Source: Microbacterium sp. 11MF
GTDB taxonomy: Bacteria > Actinomycetota > Actinomycetes > Actinomycetales > Microbacteriaceae
Length of the DNA stretch: 64,000 nt
NCBI RefSeq assembly: GCF_000383475.1
Contig: NZ_KB911459.1
Location: 1 to 64,000, forward strand
Reading direction: 5' to 3'
A program made the position numbers and the translations under genes. Shown here one piece after another: positions 1 through 14,512 of this stretch (positions are counted from its first letter, which is position 1; every line of letters starts with the position of its first letter). The notes under the pieces were generated by a model. It did no database searches. It was not told the DNA's origin and saw nothing but the letters and a program-made list of their open reading frames with translations.

Positions 1-228
1 CCCTGCGGGGTGGTGTGGGAGCATCCGATCCTTGAGAACTCAACAGCGTGCACTTGTCAAATGCCAAATAACCTCGACTTCAGCTTCGGCTGAGGTGAGA
101 TTCCTTTGGATCAAAGTCCGGCTTCTTTCGGGAGGTCGGCAAACGGATAGTCAGCAATGATTTATCTCTTTGGTCAGTTCAAACTCGCTGCTTCGGCCTA
201 TTCCGGTCGTTGTCAGTATTTTTCTTTT
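1..228 (+). promoter_or_regulatory. rRNA operon leader (partial)
   Basis: No protein gene is seen here. The stretch precedes 16S and carries a boxA-like antitermination element around 29-45 (TTGAGAACTCAACAG) that resembles one in the 16S-23S spacer at 2005-2020. A hairpin at 77-96 has an 8-bp stem closed by a UUCG tetraloop. The leader probably contains RNase III processing arms. The operon promoters are not obvious and may lie before the window. Confidence 0.6.
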
Positions 229-5230
<5,002 letters not shown>

Positions 5231-5319
5231 TTAGGTGCTTGCGTCCACTGAGTGGTTCTCGATGTACGGTCGAGAACCGCATAACGAATATTCGTTGTGC
5301 AGACTGAAACATCAATAGT

Positions 5320-5437
5320 GTTTCGGCGGCCATAGCGTGAGGGAAACGCCCGGTTACATTCCGAACCCGGAAGCTAAGCCTCACAGCGCCGATGGTACTG
5401 CAGGGGGGACCCTGTGGGAGAGTAGGACACCGCCGGA
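5320..5437 (+). rRNA. rrf: 5S ribosomal RNA
   Basis: A 5S rRNA of about 118 nt, from GTTTCGGCGGCCATAGCG to the pairing 3' end CACCGCCGGAC. It has the conserved CCGAACCCGGAAGCTAAG loop. It completes the operon and is followed directly by a strong hairpin terminator. Confidence 0.94.
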
Positions 5438-5450
5438 CTTCTTTCGATCG

Positions 5451-5480
5451 AAAGCCCCGACCAATGCTGGTCGGGGCTTT
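5451..5480 (+). terminator. rRNA operon terminator
   Basis: A perfect 13-bp stem (AAAGCCCCGACCA / TGGTCGGGGCTTT) with a 4-nt loop lies 13 nt after 5S. The T-run inside the right arm is followed by CGTGG, so there is no long U-tail, as is common in high-GC actinobacteria. Confidence 0.9.
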
Positions 5481-5539
5481 CGTGGTTAACGTGCACTTTT
5501 CCTTTCGGGGACAGCGACTTCTCGGATAAGCTGGTTGGC

Positions 5540-5560
5540 TCCGCTCTCGGAGCGGAAGGA
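5540..5560 (+). promoter_or_regulatory. hairpin overlapping the ABC-F ribosome binding site
   Basis: A perfect 7-bp stem TCCGCTC / GAGCGGA with a TCG loop (5540-5556) overlaps the first bases of the Shine-Dalgarno GGAAGGA (5554-5560) of the ABC-F gene. A TAAGCT -10-like box at 5527-5532 would place the transcript start at or just before this hairpin. Whether it controls translation is inference. Confidence 0.45.
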
Positions 5561-5567
5561 CCATCTC

Positions 5568-7256
5568 GTGTCGCACATCGACGTTCAGAACGTCTCACTC
5601 TCTCTGCCCGACGGGCGCCCACTCCTCGACGACGTCACCTTTCGGGTGCCGTCGGGGAAGACGACGGCCCTCATCGGCCAGAACGGTGCCGGAAAGTCCA
5701 CCCTGATGAGAATCGTCCGGGGCGACGTGTCTCCGCATGCGGGCGTCGTCACGATCGATGGTGCGCTCGGAGTCATGGACCAGTTCATCGGCCACGGCGC
5801 TGCGGGCAGCACCGTCCACGATCTGCTGGTCGCGGTTGCGCCCGCTCGCATCTCCCAGGCGGCGAGGGAACTTGAGGACGCCGAGAACGCCGTCATCATG
5901 GCCGACTCCCTCGAGTCACAGATGCGGTATGCCGGCGGCATCGCCGACTACGCCGATGCCGGTGGATACGAATACGAGACGGTGTGGGACACCTGCACGA
6001 TCGCAGCCCTTGGCATCCCGTTCGATCGTGCTCGCTACCGGGAGCTCGTCACCCTCTCGGGCGGAGAACAGAAGCGCCTGGCGCTCGAGGCGTTGTTGCG
6101 TGGCACGGATCAGGTGCTGCTGCTCGATGAGCCCGACAACTACCTCGACGTACCCGGTAAACGTTGGCTCGAGGAGCGCCTCCGCGAAACAGCGAAGACC
6201 GTGCTCCTGATCTCGCACGATCGCGAACTCCTCGCCCGTGCGGCGGACCGCATCGTCACCCTCGAGGCCGGCCCGGCAGGCAGTTCCGCGTGGGTGCACG
6301 GCGGCGGCTTCGGCACGTACCACCGAGCCCGCGAGGAACGGATGTCGCGGCTCGACGAGTTGCGCCGACGGTGGGACGAACAGCACGCGGCCCTGAAGAA
6401 GTTCGTCGCGGACATGAAGGTGAAAGCGGCCGCGAGTGACGACTTCGCGTCTCGCTACCGCGCTGCTCAGACGCGGCTGCGGAGGTTCGAGGATGCGGGA
6501 CCGCCGGAAGCCCGCCCGATCGAGCAGCGTCTCGACCTGCGGTTGCGAGGCGCCCGGACCGGAAAGCGGGCCGTGGTCGCCGAATCCCTCGAGCTGAGCG
6601 GATTGATGAAGCCTTTCGATCTGGAGGTGTGGTTCGGCGACAGGGTCGCCGTCCTCGGCTCCAACGGGTCGGGGAAGTCCCACTTCCTCCGCCTCCTCGC
6701 CGGCGGCGGCACCGACCCCGATGCGCTGCTGGGCCATGTGACCGACGCGGGATCGGCCCTCCAGCGAGTGGAGCACGCCGGCCGTGTCAGCCTCGGGGCC
6801 CGCGTCGTGCCCGGCTGGTTCGCGCAGACCCACCAGCATCCCGAATACACGGGCCGGACCCTGCTCGACATCCTGCACCGCGGGGACAGCGACCGGAACG
6901 GGATGCCGCGGGACGCCGCCAGTTCGGCACTCGACCGCTACGGGCTCGTCGCGCAGGCGGAACAGGCCTTCGATCAGCTGTCCGGAGGCCAGCAGGCGCG
7001 CTTCCAGATCCTCCTGCTCGAGCTCTCGGGGGCGACATTGCTCCTGCTGGACGAGCCGACGGACAACCTCGACCTCGTGTCCGCCGAAGCACTGGAGAGC
7101 GCCCTAGCGTCGTTCGAGGGCACCGTGCTCGCCGTGACGCACGACCGCTGGTTCGCGCGATCCTTCGATCGCTTCGTCGTCTTCGGTTCCGACGGAGAGG
7201 TGTACGAATCGGACGCGCCGGTCTGGGACGAGCAGCGCGTGAGCCGAGTCCGCTGA
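5568..7256 (+). CDS. ABC-F family ATPase
   Basis: A soluble protein of 562 aa with two ABC ATPase domains and no membrane segment, the architecture of ABC-F factors. These bind the ribosomal E site and act in translation or in resistance to ribosome-targeting antibiotics. The first domain has Walker A GQNGAGKST (residues 37-45), signature LSGGEQKR and Walker B running into DEPDNYLD. The second has GSNGSGKS, LSGGQQAR and DEPTDNLD. A charged linker of about 80 residues joins them. The first Walker B tail (DNYLD) departs from the usual TNHLD. The GTG at 5568 is chosen because GGAAGGA lies 7 nt upstream and the protein then begins in the normal place; an in-frame TTG at 5535 is less likely. The gene lies just downstream of the rRNA operon. 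Whether it is a resistance or a housekeeping member cannot be told. Confidence 0.9.
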   Translation: MSHIDVQNVSLSLPDGRPLLDDVTFRVPSGKTTALIGQNGAGKSTLMRIVRGDVSPHAGVVTIDGALGVMDQFIGHGAAGSTVHDLLVAVAPARISQAARELEDAENAVIMADSLESQMRYAGGIADYADAGGYEYETVWDTCTIAALGIPFDRARYRELVTLSGGEQKRLALEALLRGTDQVLLLDEPDNYLDVPGKRWLEERLRETAKTVLLISHDRELLARAADRIVTLEAGPAGSSAWVHGGGFGTYHRAREERMSRLDELRRRWDEQHAALKKFVADMKVKAAASDDFASRYRAAQTRLRRFEDAGPPEARPIEQRLDLRLRGARTGKRAVVAESLELSGLMKPFDLEVWFGDRVAVLGSNGSGKSHFLRLLAGGGTDPDALLGHVTDAGSALQRVEHAGRVSLGARVVPGWFAQTHQHPEYTGRTLLDILHRGDSDRNGMPRDAASSALDRYGLVAQAEQAFDQLSGGQQARFQILLLELSGATLLLLDEPTDNLDLVSAEALESALASFEGTVLAVTHDRWFARSFDRFVVFGSDGEVYESDAPVWDEQRVSRVR

Positions 7257-7285
7257 CGGGCGGGGCAGGGGAGAGAGCTCGACGG

Positions 7286-7291
7286 TAGGCT
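7286..7291 (+). promoter_or_regulatory. -10 box of guaB3 (leaderless)
   Basis: TAGGCT, then the 6 nt GGGGTG, then GTG at 7298. Spacing predicts transcription starting at the start codon. Confidence 0.6.
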
Positions 7292-7297
7292 GGGGTG

Positions 7298-8425
7298 GTG
7301 ACCATGGAAATCGAGCTCGGCCGCGCCAAGCGCGCGCGTCGCGCGTACGCCTTCGACGACATCGCTGTGGTGCCCTCGCGGCGCACGCGCAACCCCGAGG
7401 ACGTCTCGACCTCCTGGTCGATCGATGCCTACAGCTTCGGCATCCCTGTCCTGGGCGCACCGATGGATTCGGTCATGAGCCCTCGAACGGCCATCATGCT
7501 CGGCCAGCTCGGCGGACTCGGTGTGCTCGACCTCGAGGGGCTCTGGACCCGGTACGACGACCCAGAACCGCTGCTGGCCGAGATCGCTGCGCTGCCGGCG
7601 GACGGCGCGACGCGCCGCATGCAGGAGCTGTACTCGGCGCCGATCAAGCCCGAGCTCGTGCGTGATCGTCTCGCCGAGATCCGCGCCGCCGGCGTGACCG
7701 TCGCCGGTGCGCTCACCCCCCAGCGCACGCAGGATCTGTACGAAACCGTCGTCGCGGCAGGCGTCGACCTCTTCGTCATCCGCGGCACCACCGTCTCGGC
7801 GGAGCACGTCTCGAGCGTCGATGAGCCCCTCAACCTCAAGAAGTTCATCTACGACCTCGACGTCCCCGTGATCGTCGGAGGCGCGGCGACCTACACCGCT
7901 GCCCTGCACCTCATGCGCACCGGCGCGGCGGGTGTCCTCGTCGGATTCGGTGGGGGAGCGGCATCCACCACCCGTGCGACGCTCGGCCTGCACGCGCCGA
8001 TGGCCACGGCCGTCGCGGATGTCGCGGGTGCGCGTCGCGACTACCTCGACGAGTCCGGCGGGCGCTACGTCCACGTCATCGCCGACGGCGGGGTGGGCAC
8101 CTCGGGCGACATCGTGAAGGCGCTCGCGATGGGCGCGGACGCCGTCATGCTCGGCGTTGCGCTCGCGCGCGCCACCGACGCCCCCGGACGCGGCTACCAC
8201 TGGGGACCCGAATCGCACCACGCGAAGCTGCCGCGCGGCACGCGCGTCGAGGTCGGACAGGTCTCGCCGCTCGAGGAGATCCTGTACGGCCCGGCCCCCG
8301 TCGCCGACGGAACGGCCAACCTCATCGGCGCACTGCGGAAGTCGATGGCGACGACCGGATACTCCGATCTGAAGGAGTTCCAGCGCGTCGAGGTCGTCGT
8401 CGCGCCGTACGCGTCGTCCCACTGA
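7298..8425 (+). CDS. guaB3: IMP dehydrogenase-related protein (GuaB3 family)
   Basis: A 375-aa single-domain TIM-barrel protein of the IMP dehydrogenase / GMP reductase superfamily, without CBS domains. The N-terminus (ELGRAKRARRAYAFDDIAVV) and the phosphate-binding run IADGGVGTSGD are typical of the actinobacterial IMPDH-related paralogue. At the position of the IMPDH active-site loop (usually GSICTTR) the sequence reads GAASTTR, so the catalytic Cys appears to be Ser223. Activity as a true IMP dehydrogenase is therefore doubtful and the role in purine metabolism is inferred from family and from guaA nearby. GTG 7298 is chosen from the TAGGCT box 6 nt upstream; GTG 7295 and ATG 7304 are in-frame alternatives. 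The stop overlaps the next start by one base. Confidence 0.88.
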   Translation: MTMEIELGRAKRARRAYAFDDIAVVPSRRTRNPEDVSTSWSIDAYSFGIPVLGAPMDSVMSPRTAIMLGQLGGLGVLDLEGLWTRYDDPEPLLAEIAALPADGATRRMQELYSAPIKPELVRDRLAEIRAAGVTVAGALTPQRTQDLYETVVAAGVDLFVIRGTTVSAEHVSSVDEPLNLKKFIYDLDVPVIVGGAATYTAALHLMRTGAAGVLVGFGGGAASTTRATLGLHAPMATAVADVAGARRDYLDESGGRYVHVIADGGVGTSGDIVKALAMGADAVMLGVALARATDAPGRGYHWGPESHHAKLPRGTRVEVGQVSPLEEILYGPAPVADGTANLIGALRKSMATTGYSDLKEFQRVEVVVAPYASSH

Positions 8426-9291
8426 TGACCACTACTCCCGCCGTCGACGACGTCCCCGACGTCTTCCCGCCGACGCTGCGGGAAGTCATGGTCCGACCCT
8501 TCTGGATCGGGATGCTGGGACTCGCCCTGCTCGTCGCCGGGATCTTCGCGTGGCTCGGGCAGTGGCAGCTCGGCAACGCGATCGACACGAACCCTCCCGC
8601 CGCCGGCGCGACGGAGAAGGTCCGCCCCCTGGGCGACGTCGTCGCCCCCGGCGTCTATCTGGCGGAACCCCTCGTCGGGCAGCGCGTCGACGTGTCCGGA
8701 TCCTTCGTCGCGGGAGACTTCCGCGTCGTCACGTCGCGCTACGACGACGGCGAGCCCGGCTTCTGGGTGGCTGGTCAGTTCCGTGTCGACCCGGCCACGC
8801 CGGGTGTGGACGGTCCGACGTCGCTGGCGGTGGCCGTCGGGTTCACCGCGGATCGATCGGCGGCGGATGCTGCGGCATCCGCTCTGAACGAGGATGCCCC
8901 GCAGAAGGTCGATCTGACGGGCCGGCTCATCTCGGACGAGGGCGCGAAGGAACCGCCGCGGAACGGCAGCCCCTTCGAGATCGCGGCCATGTCGCCCGCT
9001 GCGCTGCTCTCGCAGTGGAGCGATGCGCAGGGGATCGACGTCTACCGTCCGTACCTCGTGTCGTCCGAGGCCTTCGGGGGACTGCAGGAGATCCACTCGC
9101 CCGCTCCGACGGAGTTGTCCTCGGTCAACTGGCTCAACATCTTCTACGCCATCGAGTGGGCGGTGTTCGCCGGCTTCGCGTTCTACATGTGGTACCGACT
9201 CGCGCGCGATGCGTGGGAGAAGGAAGTCGAACTTCTCACCGAGGGCGATCCCGACTCCGACGCGGCTGAGCAGCTCCCTTCGCGCCCGTAG
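8425..9291 (+). CDS. SURF1-like cytochrome oxidase biogenesis protein
   Basis: A 288-aa protein with an N-terminal membrane helix (about residues 28-48, FWIGMLGLALLVAGIFAWLG followed by QWQLG), a long extracytoplasmic domain, and a second helix near residues 235-255 (NIFYAIEWAVFAGFAFYMWY). This two-helix layout, the R/Q-W-Q motif after helix 1 and the proline-rich C-terminal helix match SURF1/SURF1-like proteins, which assist assembly of cytochrome c oxidase. It overlaps the guaB3 stop by one base (TGATG), so translation is probably coupled. The C-terminal tail is acidic and cytoplasmic. Confidence 0.82.
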   Translation: MTTTPAVDDVPDVFPPTLREVMVRPFWIGMLGLALLVAGIFAWLGQWQLGNAIDTNPPAAGATEKVRPLGDVVAPGVYLAEPLVGQRVDVSGSFVAGDFRVVTSRYDDGEPGFWVAGQFRVDPATPGVDGPTSLAVAVGFTADRSAADAAASALNEDAPQKVDLTGRLISDEGAKEPPRNGSPFEIAAMSPAALLSQWSDAQGIDVYRPYLVSSEAFGGLQEIHSPAPTELSSVNWLNIFYAIEWAVFAGFAFYMWYRLARDAWEKEVELLTEGDPDSDAAEQLPSRP

Positions 9292-9294
9292 ACT
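9289..9294 (+). promoter_or_regulatory. -10 box of the DUF3817 gene (leaderless)
   Basis: TAGACT overlaps the SURF1 stop codon (TAG at 9289) and is followed by 7 nt (GGAAGCC) and the ATG at 9302. Confidence 0.6.
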
Positions 9295-9301
9295 GGAAGC
9301 C

Positions 9302-9816
9302 ATGCCCGTTCAGCCCAAACTCGCCTCTTTTCCGGCGATCCGCGGCGCCCTGAAGTTCTACCAGATCGCTTCGATCATCACCGGTGTTGGCCTGCTCCTG
9401 CTGGTCACCGAGATGGTCCTCAAGTACACGCCCCTGCACGTCGAGCTCTTCGCGGGTGGGTCGGGCGGGTTGCTGTGGTTCGCCACCGCGATCCCGAGCC
9501 CGGACTGCGAGTGGTACTCGCTGTTCGTCCCGGGAAGCAGCACGTGCGACATCGTGTCGACGGGCGACGGCGTGAACATCTCGCTCGCGATCCTCATCGT
9601 CCACGGCTGGTTCTACGTCGTGTACCTCTTCGCGTGCTTCCGCGTCTGGAGCCTGATGCGCTGGCGCTTCCCGCGCTTCATCGTCCTGGCCCTCGGGGGC
9701 ATCGTGCCCCTCTTGTCCTTCTTCATGGAGTCGAAGGTCGCGCGCGAGGTCAGGGAGTACCTGGCCACGCGTGAAGCCGCGGCATCCACCCCCCTCGAGA
9801 CCCCCACGGAGACCCG

Positions 9817-9820
<4 letters not shown>
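9302..9820 (+). CDS. DUF3817 membrane protein
   Basis: A 172-aa integral membrane protein with about three to four hydrophobic segments. The region [19 protein letters not shown] followed by a helix, and the later [21 protein letters not shown] segment, are typical of the DUF3817 family. The function of that family is not established. Two cysteines lie in the extracytoplasmic loop (DCEWYS and STCDIV) and could form a disulfide. The start ATG 9302 is supported by the -10 box 7 nt upstream. The stop overlaps the GTG of guaA by 4 bases (GTGA), so it is probably cotranscribed with guaA. Confidence 0.83.
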
Positions 9821-11397
<1,577 letters not shown>

Positions 11398-11420
11398 GTC
11401 ACGGGGGTCGCCCCCGTGAC
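11398..11420 (+). terminator. guaA terminator hairpin
   Basis: A perfect 10-bp stem GTCACGGGGG / CCCCCGTGAC with a TCG loop starts immediately after the guaA stop. No U-run follows. Confidence 0.75.
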
Positions 11421-11438
11421 GGTGCACTCCACCGCCTC

Positions 11439-11468
11439 TTGACACGGCCCGTGCCTCACCATCAGAGT
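11439..11468 (+). promoter_or_regulatory. promoter of the orphan histidine kinase
   Basis: TTGACA at 11439-11444 and CAGAGT at 11463-11468 with an 18-nt spacer form a SigA-like promoter. The leader of about 45 nt carries GAGGAGGGGGTGAGG before the TTG start at 11522. Confidence 0.5.
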
Positions 11469-11521
11469 GAGCGCGGGACCCAGCCCCTTTCTGCACCGCC
11501 GTCTGAGGAGGGGGTGAGGCG

Positions 11522-13114
11522 TTGATCGAGCGTTCGCGCACGCAGCCGTACGCGCAGTTCGTCCTGGCCGCCGCCAGCCTCATCGTGGTGCTCATCCTCG
11601 GGACCATCGACAGCGAGCGGGTCACTCCGTTACTGCTCGCCGGATTCGGCGTCATCGTGCTCAGCACGGCGGCGATGACCGCGATCTGGCTCGTGCAGCC
11701 GTCGCGGCACACCGGATGGCTCGCGGTGGTGCCGCTGCTGCAGATCGTGGCCTGCGTGCCGGTGAGGGACGCCGGCGTCGATGTGCTGCCCTCGGCGTCG
11801 ATGCTCATCATCTTCCCGCTCGGGTGGCTCGCCTTCGCGTTCCCCCCTGCCCTCGCCGCAGCCGGCGTCCTGCTGACCGCGCTCGGACCTCTCGTGCAGG
11901 TGCTCGCCAGCGGCGGCATCCGCGGTGTTCAAGACATCGTGTCGATCCTGGCCTTGCCGATCCTCTCGGCCTTCGTCGCCGTCACTGTCGGCATCATCGC
12001 GCGGCACCTGGCCCGAATGCGGGAGACGATGCAGAGCGTCTCGACGGATCTGGAGCATGCGATGCGTCTGTCGGGGCGCGACACCGCCATGCTGCGGGCG
12101 ACGCTCGACGCGACGGACAACGCCGTCGCGGTCTTCGGATCGGACGGGCGCCCCATCCTTCTGAACGCCGTCGCCGCCGAGATCAGTGGCAGGTCCGGGA
12201 TCGACGACGTCGACCGGGACGGCTTCGCGTCGCTCATCTGGCGGGCGGATCCCTCGATGCCGCTCGAAGCGACGTCGGCGGACTTCGTCGAGCGCGTCCG
12301 CTCCGGCGACTTCGCGGCGCCCCGCACCGTCGAGTTCGGCGGCGATCCGCGTCGCGTCATGCAGGTCATCGTCCGTCCTGTCGTTGCGGGTGGCGACGAG
12401 GTCGGCATCGTCATCGTCGGTCAGGACGTCACCGAACTCGTCAACGCCGTCGAAGTCCGCGACCGATTCCTGAGCACCGTCGGCCACGAGTTCCGCACGC
12501 CGCTCACCGTCATCCTGGGTCATACCGACATCGCTCTGATGAACGGGTCCCCTGAGACCGAGCGCTGGGAGGCGGTGGAGCGCTCCGCGGAGCGCCTGCT
12601 GCGCCTCGTCGAACGTCTCATCGCCGCGGGTCAAACGACGCGGGATGTCGAGGCCCGCTCCGGTGCCTCGCACGTCGGGCCGGTCGTCAAGCATGCCGTG
12701 ACGGAGGTGGCGGCCCGCGCGAAGGAGCGTGGGATCGGCATCCAGATCGGAGCGATGCCCGAGCGTGCCGCCCGGATCGCCGTGCGCGATCTCGCCTCGA
12801 TCCTCGAGGAACTGCTGCGGAACGCGGTCGAGTTCACTCGGGCCGACGGCGGGGACGTCGTCGTCTCGGCGCACGAGGACGGACGCGACATCGTCGTGAC
12901 CGTCGCTGATGAGGGCGTCGGGATGACGGAGCAGGAGCGCGTCCACGCCTTCGAACGGTTCTACCGGGCCCCCTACGCCCACGATGCGGCGATCCCGGGG
13001 ACGGGCATCGGCCTCTCCAACGCGGCATCCCTCGCCGAGGCGTATGGGGCGAGCGTCTCGCTCGAGCCCCACACGCCGCGCGGCACCGTCGCGGTCCTGC
13101 GGCTGCCGTCCTGA
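11522..13114 (+). CDS. membrane sensor histidine kinase (orphan)
   Basis: A 530-aa kinase. The N-terminal ~160 residues contain about five to six hydrophobic segments forming an integral membrane sensor. A PAS-like domain follows (ATLDATDNAVAVFGSDGRPI, then RPVVAGGDEVGIVIVGQDVT), then a HisKA dimerisation domain with phospho-acceptor H322 (GHEFRTPLTVI), and a HATPase domain with N-box (EELLRNAVEFT), DEGVGM, FERFYR and GTGIGLS. No response regulator is adjacent, so its partner is elsewhere. The TTG start is chosen for the purine-rich ribosome binding site just upstream. The signal sensed is unknown. Confidence 0.9.
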   Translation: MIERSRTQPYAQFVLAAASLIVVLILGTIDSERVTPLLLAGFGVIVLSTAAMTAIWLVQPSRHTGWLAVVPLLQIVACVPVRDAGVDVLPSASMLIIFPLGWLAFAFPPALAAAGVLLTALGPLVQVLASGGIRGVQDIVSILALPILSAFVAVTVGIIARHLARMRETMQSVSTDLEHAMRLSGRDTAMLRATLDATDNAVAVFGSDGRPILLNAVAAEISGRSGIDDVDRDGFASLIWRADPSMPLEATSADFVERVRSGDFAAPRTVEFGGDPRRVMQVIVRPVVAGGDEVGIVIVGQDVTELVNAVEVRDRFLSTVGHEFRTPLTVILGHTDIALMNGSPETERWEAVERSAERLLRLVERLIAAGQTTRDVEARSGASHVGPVVKHAVTEVAARAKERGIGIQIGAMPERAARIAVRDLASILEELLRNAVEFTRADGGDVVVSAHEDGRDIVVTVADEGVGMTEQERVHAFERFYRAPYAHDAAIPGTGIGLSNAASLAEAYGASVSLEPHTPRGTVAVLRLPS

Positions 13115-13181
13115 CTCGCGGCGTGCCGGCGGGCGGGGTCGCCGCGCGGGGCGGCGCGCGCTGGGGGCGGCGCACGATCAC

Positions 13182-13248
13182 CGAGACTGCACGCCCGCGC
13201 CGAGACCGCGGCTCGGGGCAGCTGTCTCGCGCGCCGCGTGCAGTCTCG
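13182..13248. repeat. nested palindrome, copy 1
   Basis: Outer arms CGAGACTGCACG (13182-13193) and CGTGCAGTCTCG (13237-13248) are perfect 12-bp inverted repeats. Inside lies an imperfect inner pair built on GAGAC...GTCTC (around 13202-13228). The arrangement recurs 126 bp downstream. It lies in a 337-nt gap with no gene. Confidence 0.75.
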
Positions 13249-13307
13249 CGGTGTACGAGAGGCGGGCGCCCGCAGATGGCGGCACCGGGGGAGCGAGCAC
13301 CGGGCGG

Positions 13308-13374
13308 CGAGACTGCACGTGTGTGGCGAGACCGCGGTGCGGGGCCGCAGTCTCGAGGCCCACGTGCAGTCTCG
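13308..13374. repeat. nested palindrome, copy 2
   Basis: Outer arms CGAGACTGCACGT (13308-13320) and ACGTGCAGTCTCG (13362-13374) pair perfectly over 13 bp. The inner arms CGAGACCGCGG (13327-13337) and CCGCAGTCTCG (13345-13355) pair with one mismatch around a 7-nt loop. The unit is 67 bp long, exactly as copy 1, so this is a defined element rather than chance. Confidence 0.78.
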
Positions 13375-13394
13375 CGGAGAGAGGTGTGCGCCGA

Positions 13395-13436
13395 AACGAC
13401 GAAGGCCGCCCGGTCACCCGGACGGCCTTCGTCGTT
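13395..13436. terminator. bidirectional terminator between convergent genes
   Basis: A 14-bp stem AACGACGAAGGCCG / CGGCCTTCGTCGTT encloses the loop region CCCGGTCACCCGGA. It lies between the histidine kinase (plus strand) and the Bax-inhibitor-like gene (minus strand) and could serve both. Confidence 0.8.
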
Positions 13437-13451
13437 ACGCGTTGCGTGAGG

Positions 13452-14348
13452 TCAGTTGTTGCCCCGCAGGATGGCGATCATGCGGAGGATCTCGACGTAC
13501 AGCCACACGACGGTGACCATGATGCCGAAGGCGCCGACCCACCCGAACTGGCGGGGAGCGCCGTTGCGGGCGCCCTGCTGGACGAGGTCGAAGTCGAGCA
13601 CCAGCGAGTACGCCGCCATGATGACGACGAGGACGCCGATGACGAGGCCCACCGGGAACGGCCCGATCTTCGCGCTGTGCAGACCGAACATCATGTCCTG
13701 GGGGAGGACATTCGTCCACATGAGGACGAGGTTGAGCAGCGAGAAGACCATGTAGCCGACCATCGCGATCATGAAGATCTTCGTCGCCTTCGCAGAGGCA
13801 CGGATCTTTCCGCTCGCGAACAGTGCCAGCGTCGTTCCGACGACGGCGACCGTGGCCAGCGTCGCCTGCATGACGATGCCGGGCCAGATGAACTCGAAGA
13901 ACGCCGAGATGCCACCGACGAAAAGTCCCTCGAAGGCCGCGTAGGCGAAGATCAGGGCGGGCCGGACCTTCTTGCGCGACGTGAACGAGATGACGAGGGC
14001 GAGGACGAAGCCACCCAGGGCGCCGATGATCCAGGGCATCATCGTCGGAACCGGGTTCTCGACGCTCACCGGAGCCAGCGTCCAGACCCAGCCGACGACG
14101 GCGGTGACCAGAAGGATTCCAAAGAGCATGAGGGTCTTGAGGACGGTGTCCTCAACCGTCATGCGGCCCGTGGCGGCGGACGAGGCGGTCGGAGCCGCGT
14201 ACATCCCCTCGAGCTGGGCGTTCGACGCGACGTCGGCGGCCTGGTGCGAGGCTGCCGCGTAGTTCGTCTGGGCTGCCGGGGGAGTCAGGCCGGGGCGCTG
14301 CTCCTGGAAGACCGGATTGTTGAAGGCAAAATTGCCGGACGCTGCCAT
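13452..14348 (-). CDS. Bax inhibitor-1/YccA family membrane protein
   Basis: A 298-aa protein with a soluble, Ala/Pro-rich N-terminal ~95 residues and then about seven membrane helices, the layout of the actinobacterial Bax inhibitor-1-like (YccA/TMBIM) family. Typical features are the helix FAYAAFEGLFVGGISAFFEF and the C-terminal YVEILRMIAILRGNN. TMBIM proteins are linked to membrane or calcium homeostasis, but the bacterial role is unclear. The ATG at 14348 is chosen because GGAG lies about 10 nt upstream and the protein then starts with MAASGNFAFNNPVFQ, a family-like beginning; a longer in-frame start exists but reads as noncoding. Confidence 0.87.
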   Translation of the reverse strand: MAASGNFAFNNPVFQEQRPGLTPPAAQTNYAAASHQAADVASNAQLEGMYAAPTASSAATGRMTVEDTVLKTLMLFGILLVTAVVGWVWTLAPVSVENPVPTMMPWIIGALGGFVLALVISFTSRKKVRPALIFAYAAFEGLFVGGISAFFEFIWPGIVMQATLATVAVVGTTLALFASGKIRASAKATKIFMIAMVGYMVFSLLNLVLMWTNVLPQDMMFGLHSAKIGPFPVGLVIGVLVVIMAAYSLVLDFDLVQQGARNGAPRQFGWVGAFGIMVTVVWLYVEILRMIAILRGNN

Positions 14349-14500
14349 TGTGTGTCTCACTCCAAAAGTCGACTCACAGCGCTGTGCTGTCGATCCAGCG
14401 TATCGGACCGTCATTCCGCGGGTGGGGACCCCCGCTGTGAGAGGACTATGAGGGTCATCTGGTGACGGCGCACGACAGCGGCCGATCCCGGTCCGCTCGC

Positions 14501-14506
14501 TAGCCT
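14501..14506 (+). promoter_or_regulatory. -10 box of the glycerophosphodiesterase gene (leaderless)
   Basis: TAGCCT, 6 nt (GGGCGC), then ATG at 14513. Confidence 0.62.
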
Positions 14507-14512
14507 GGGCGC

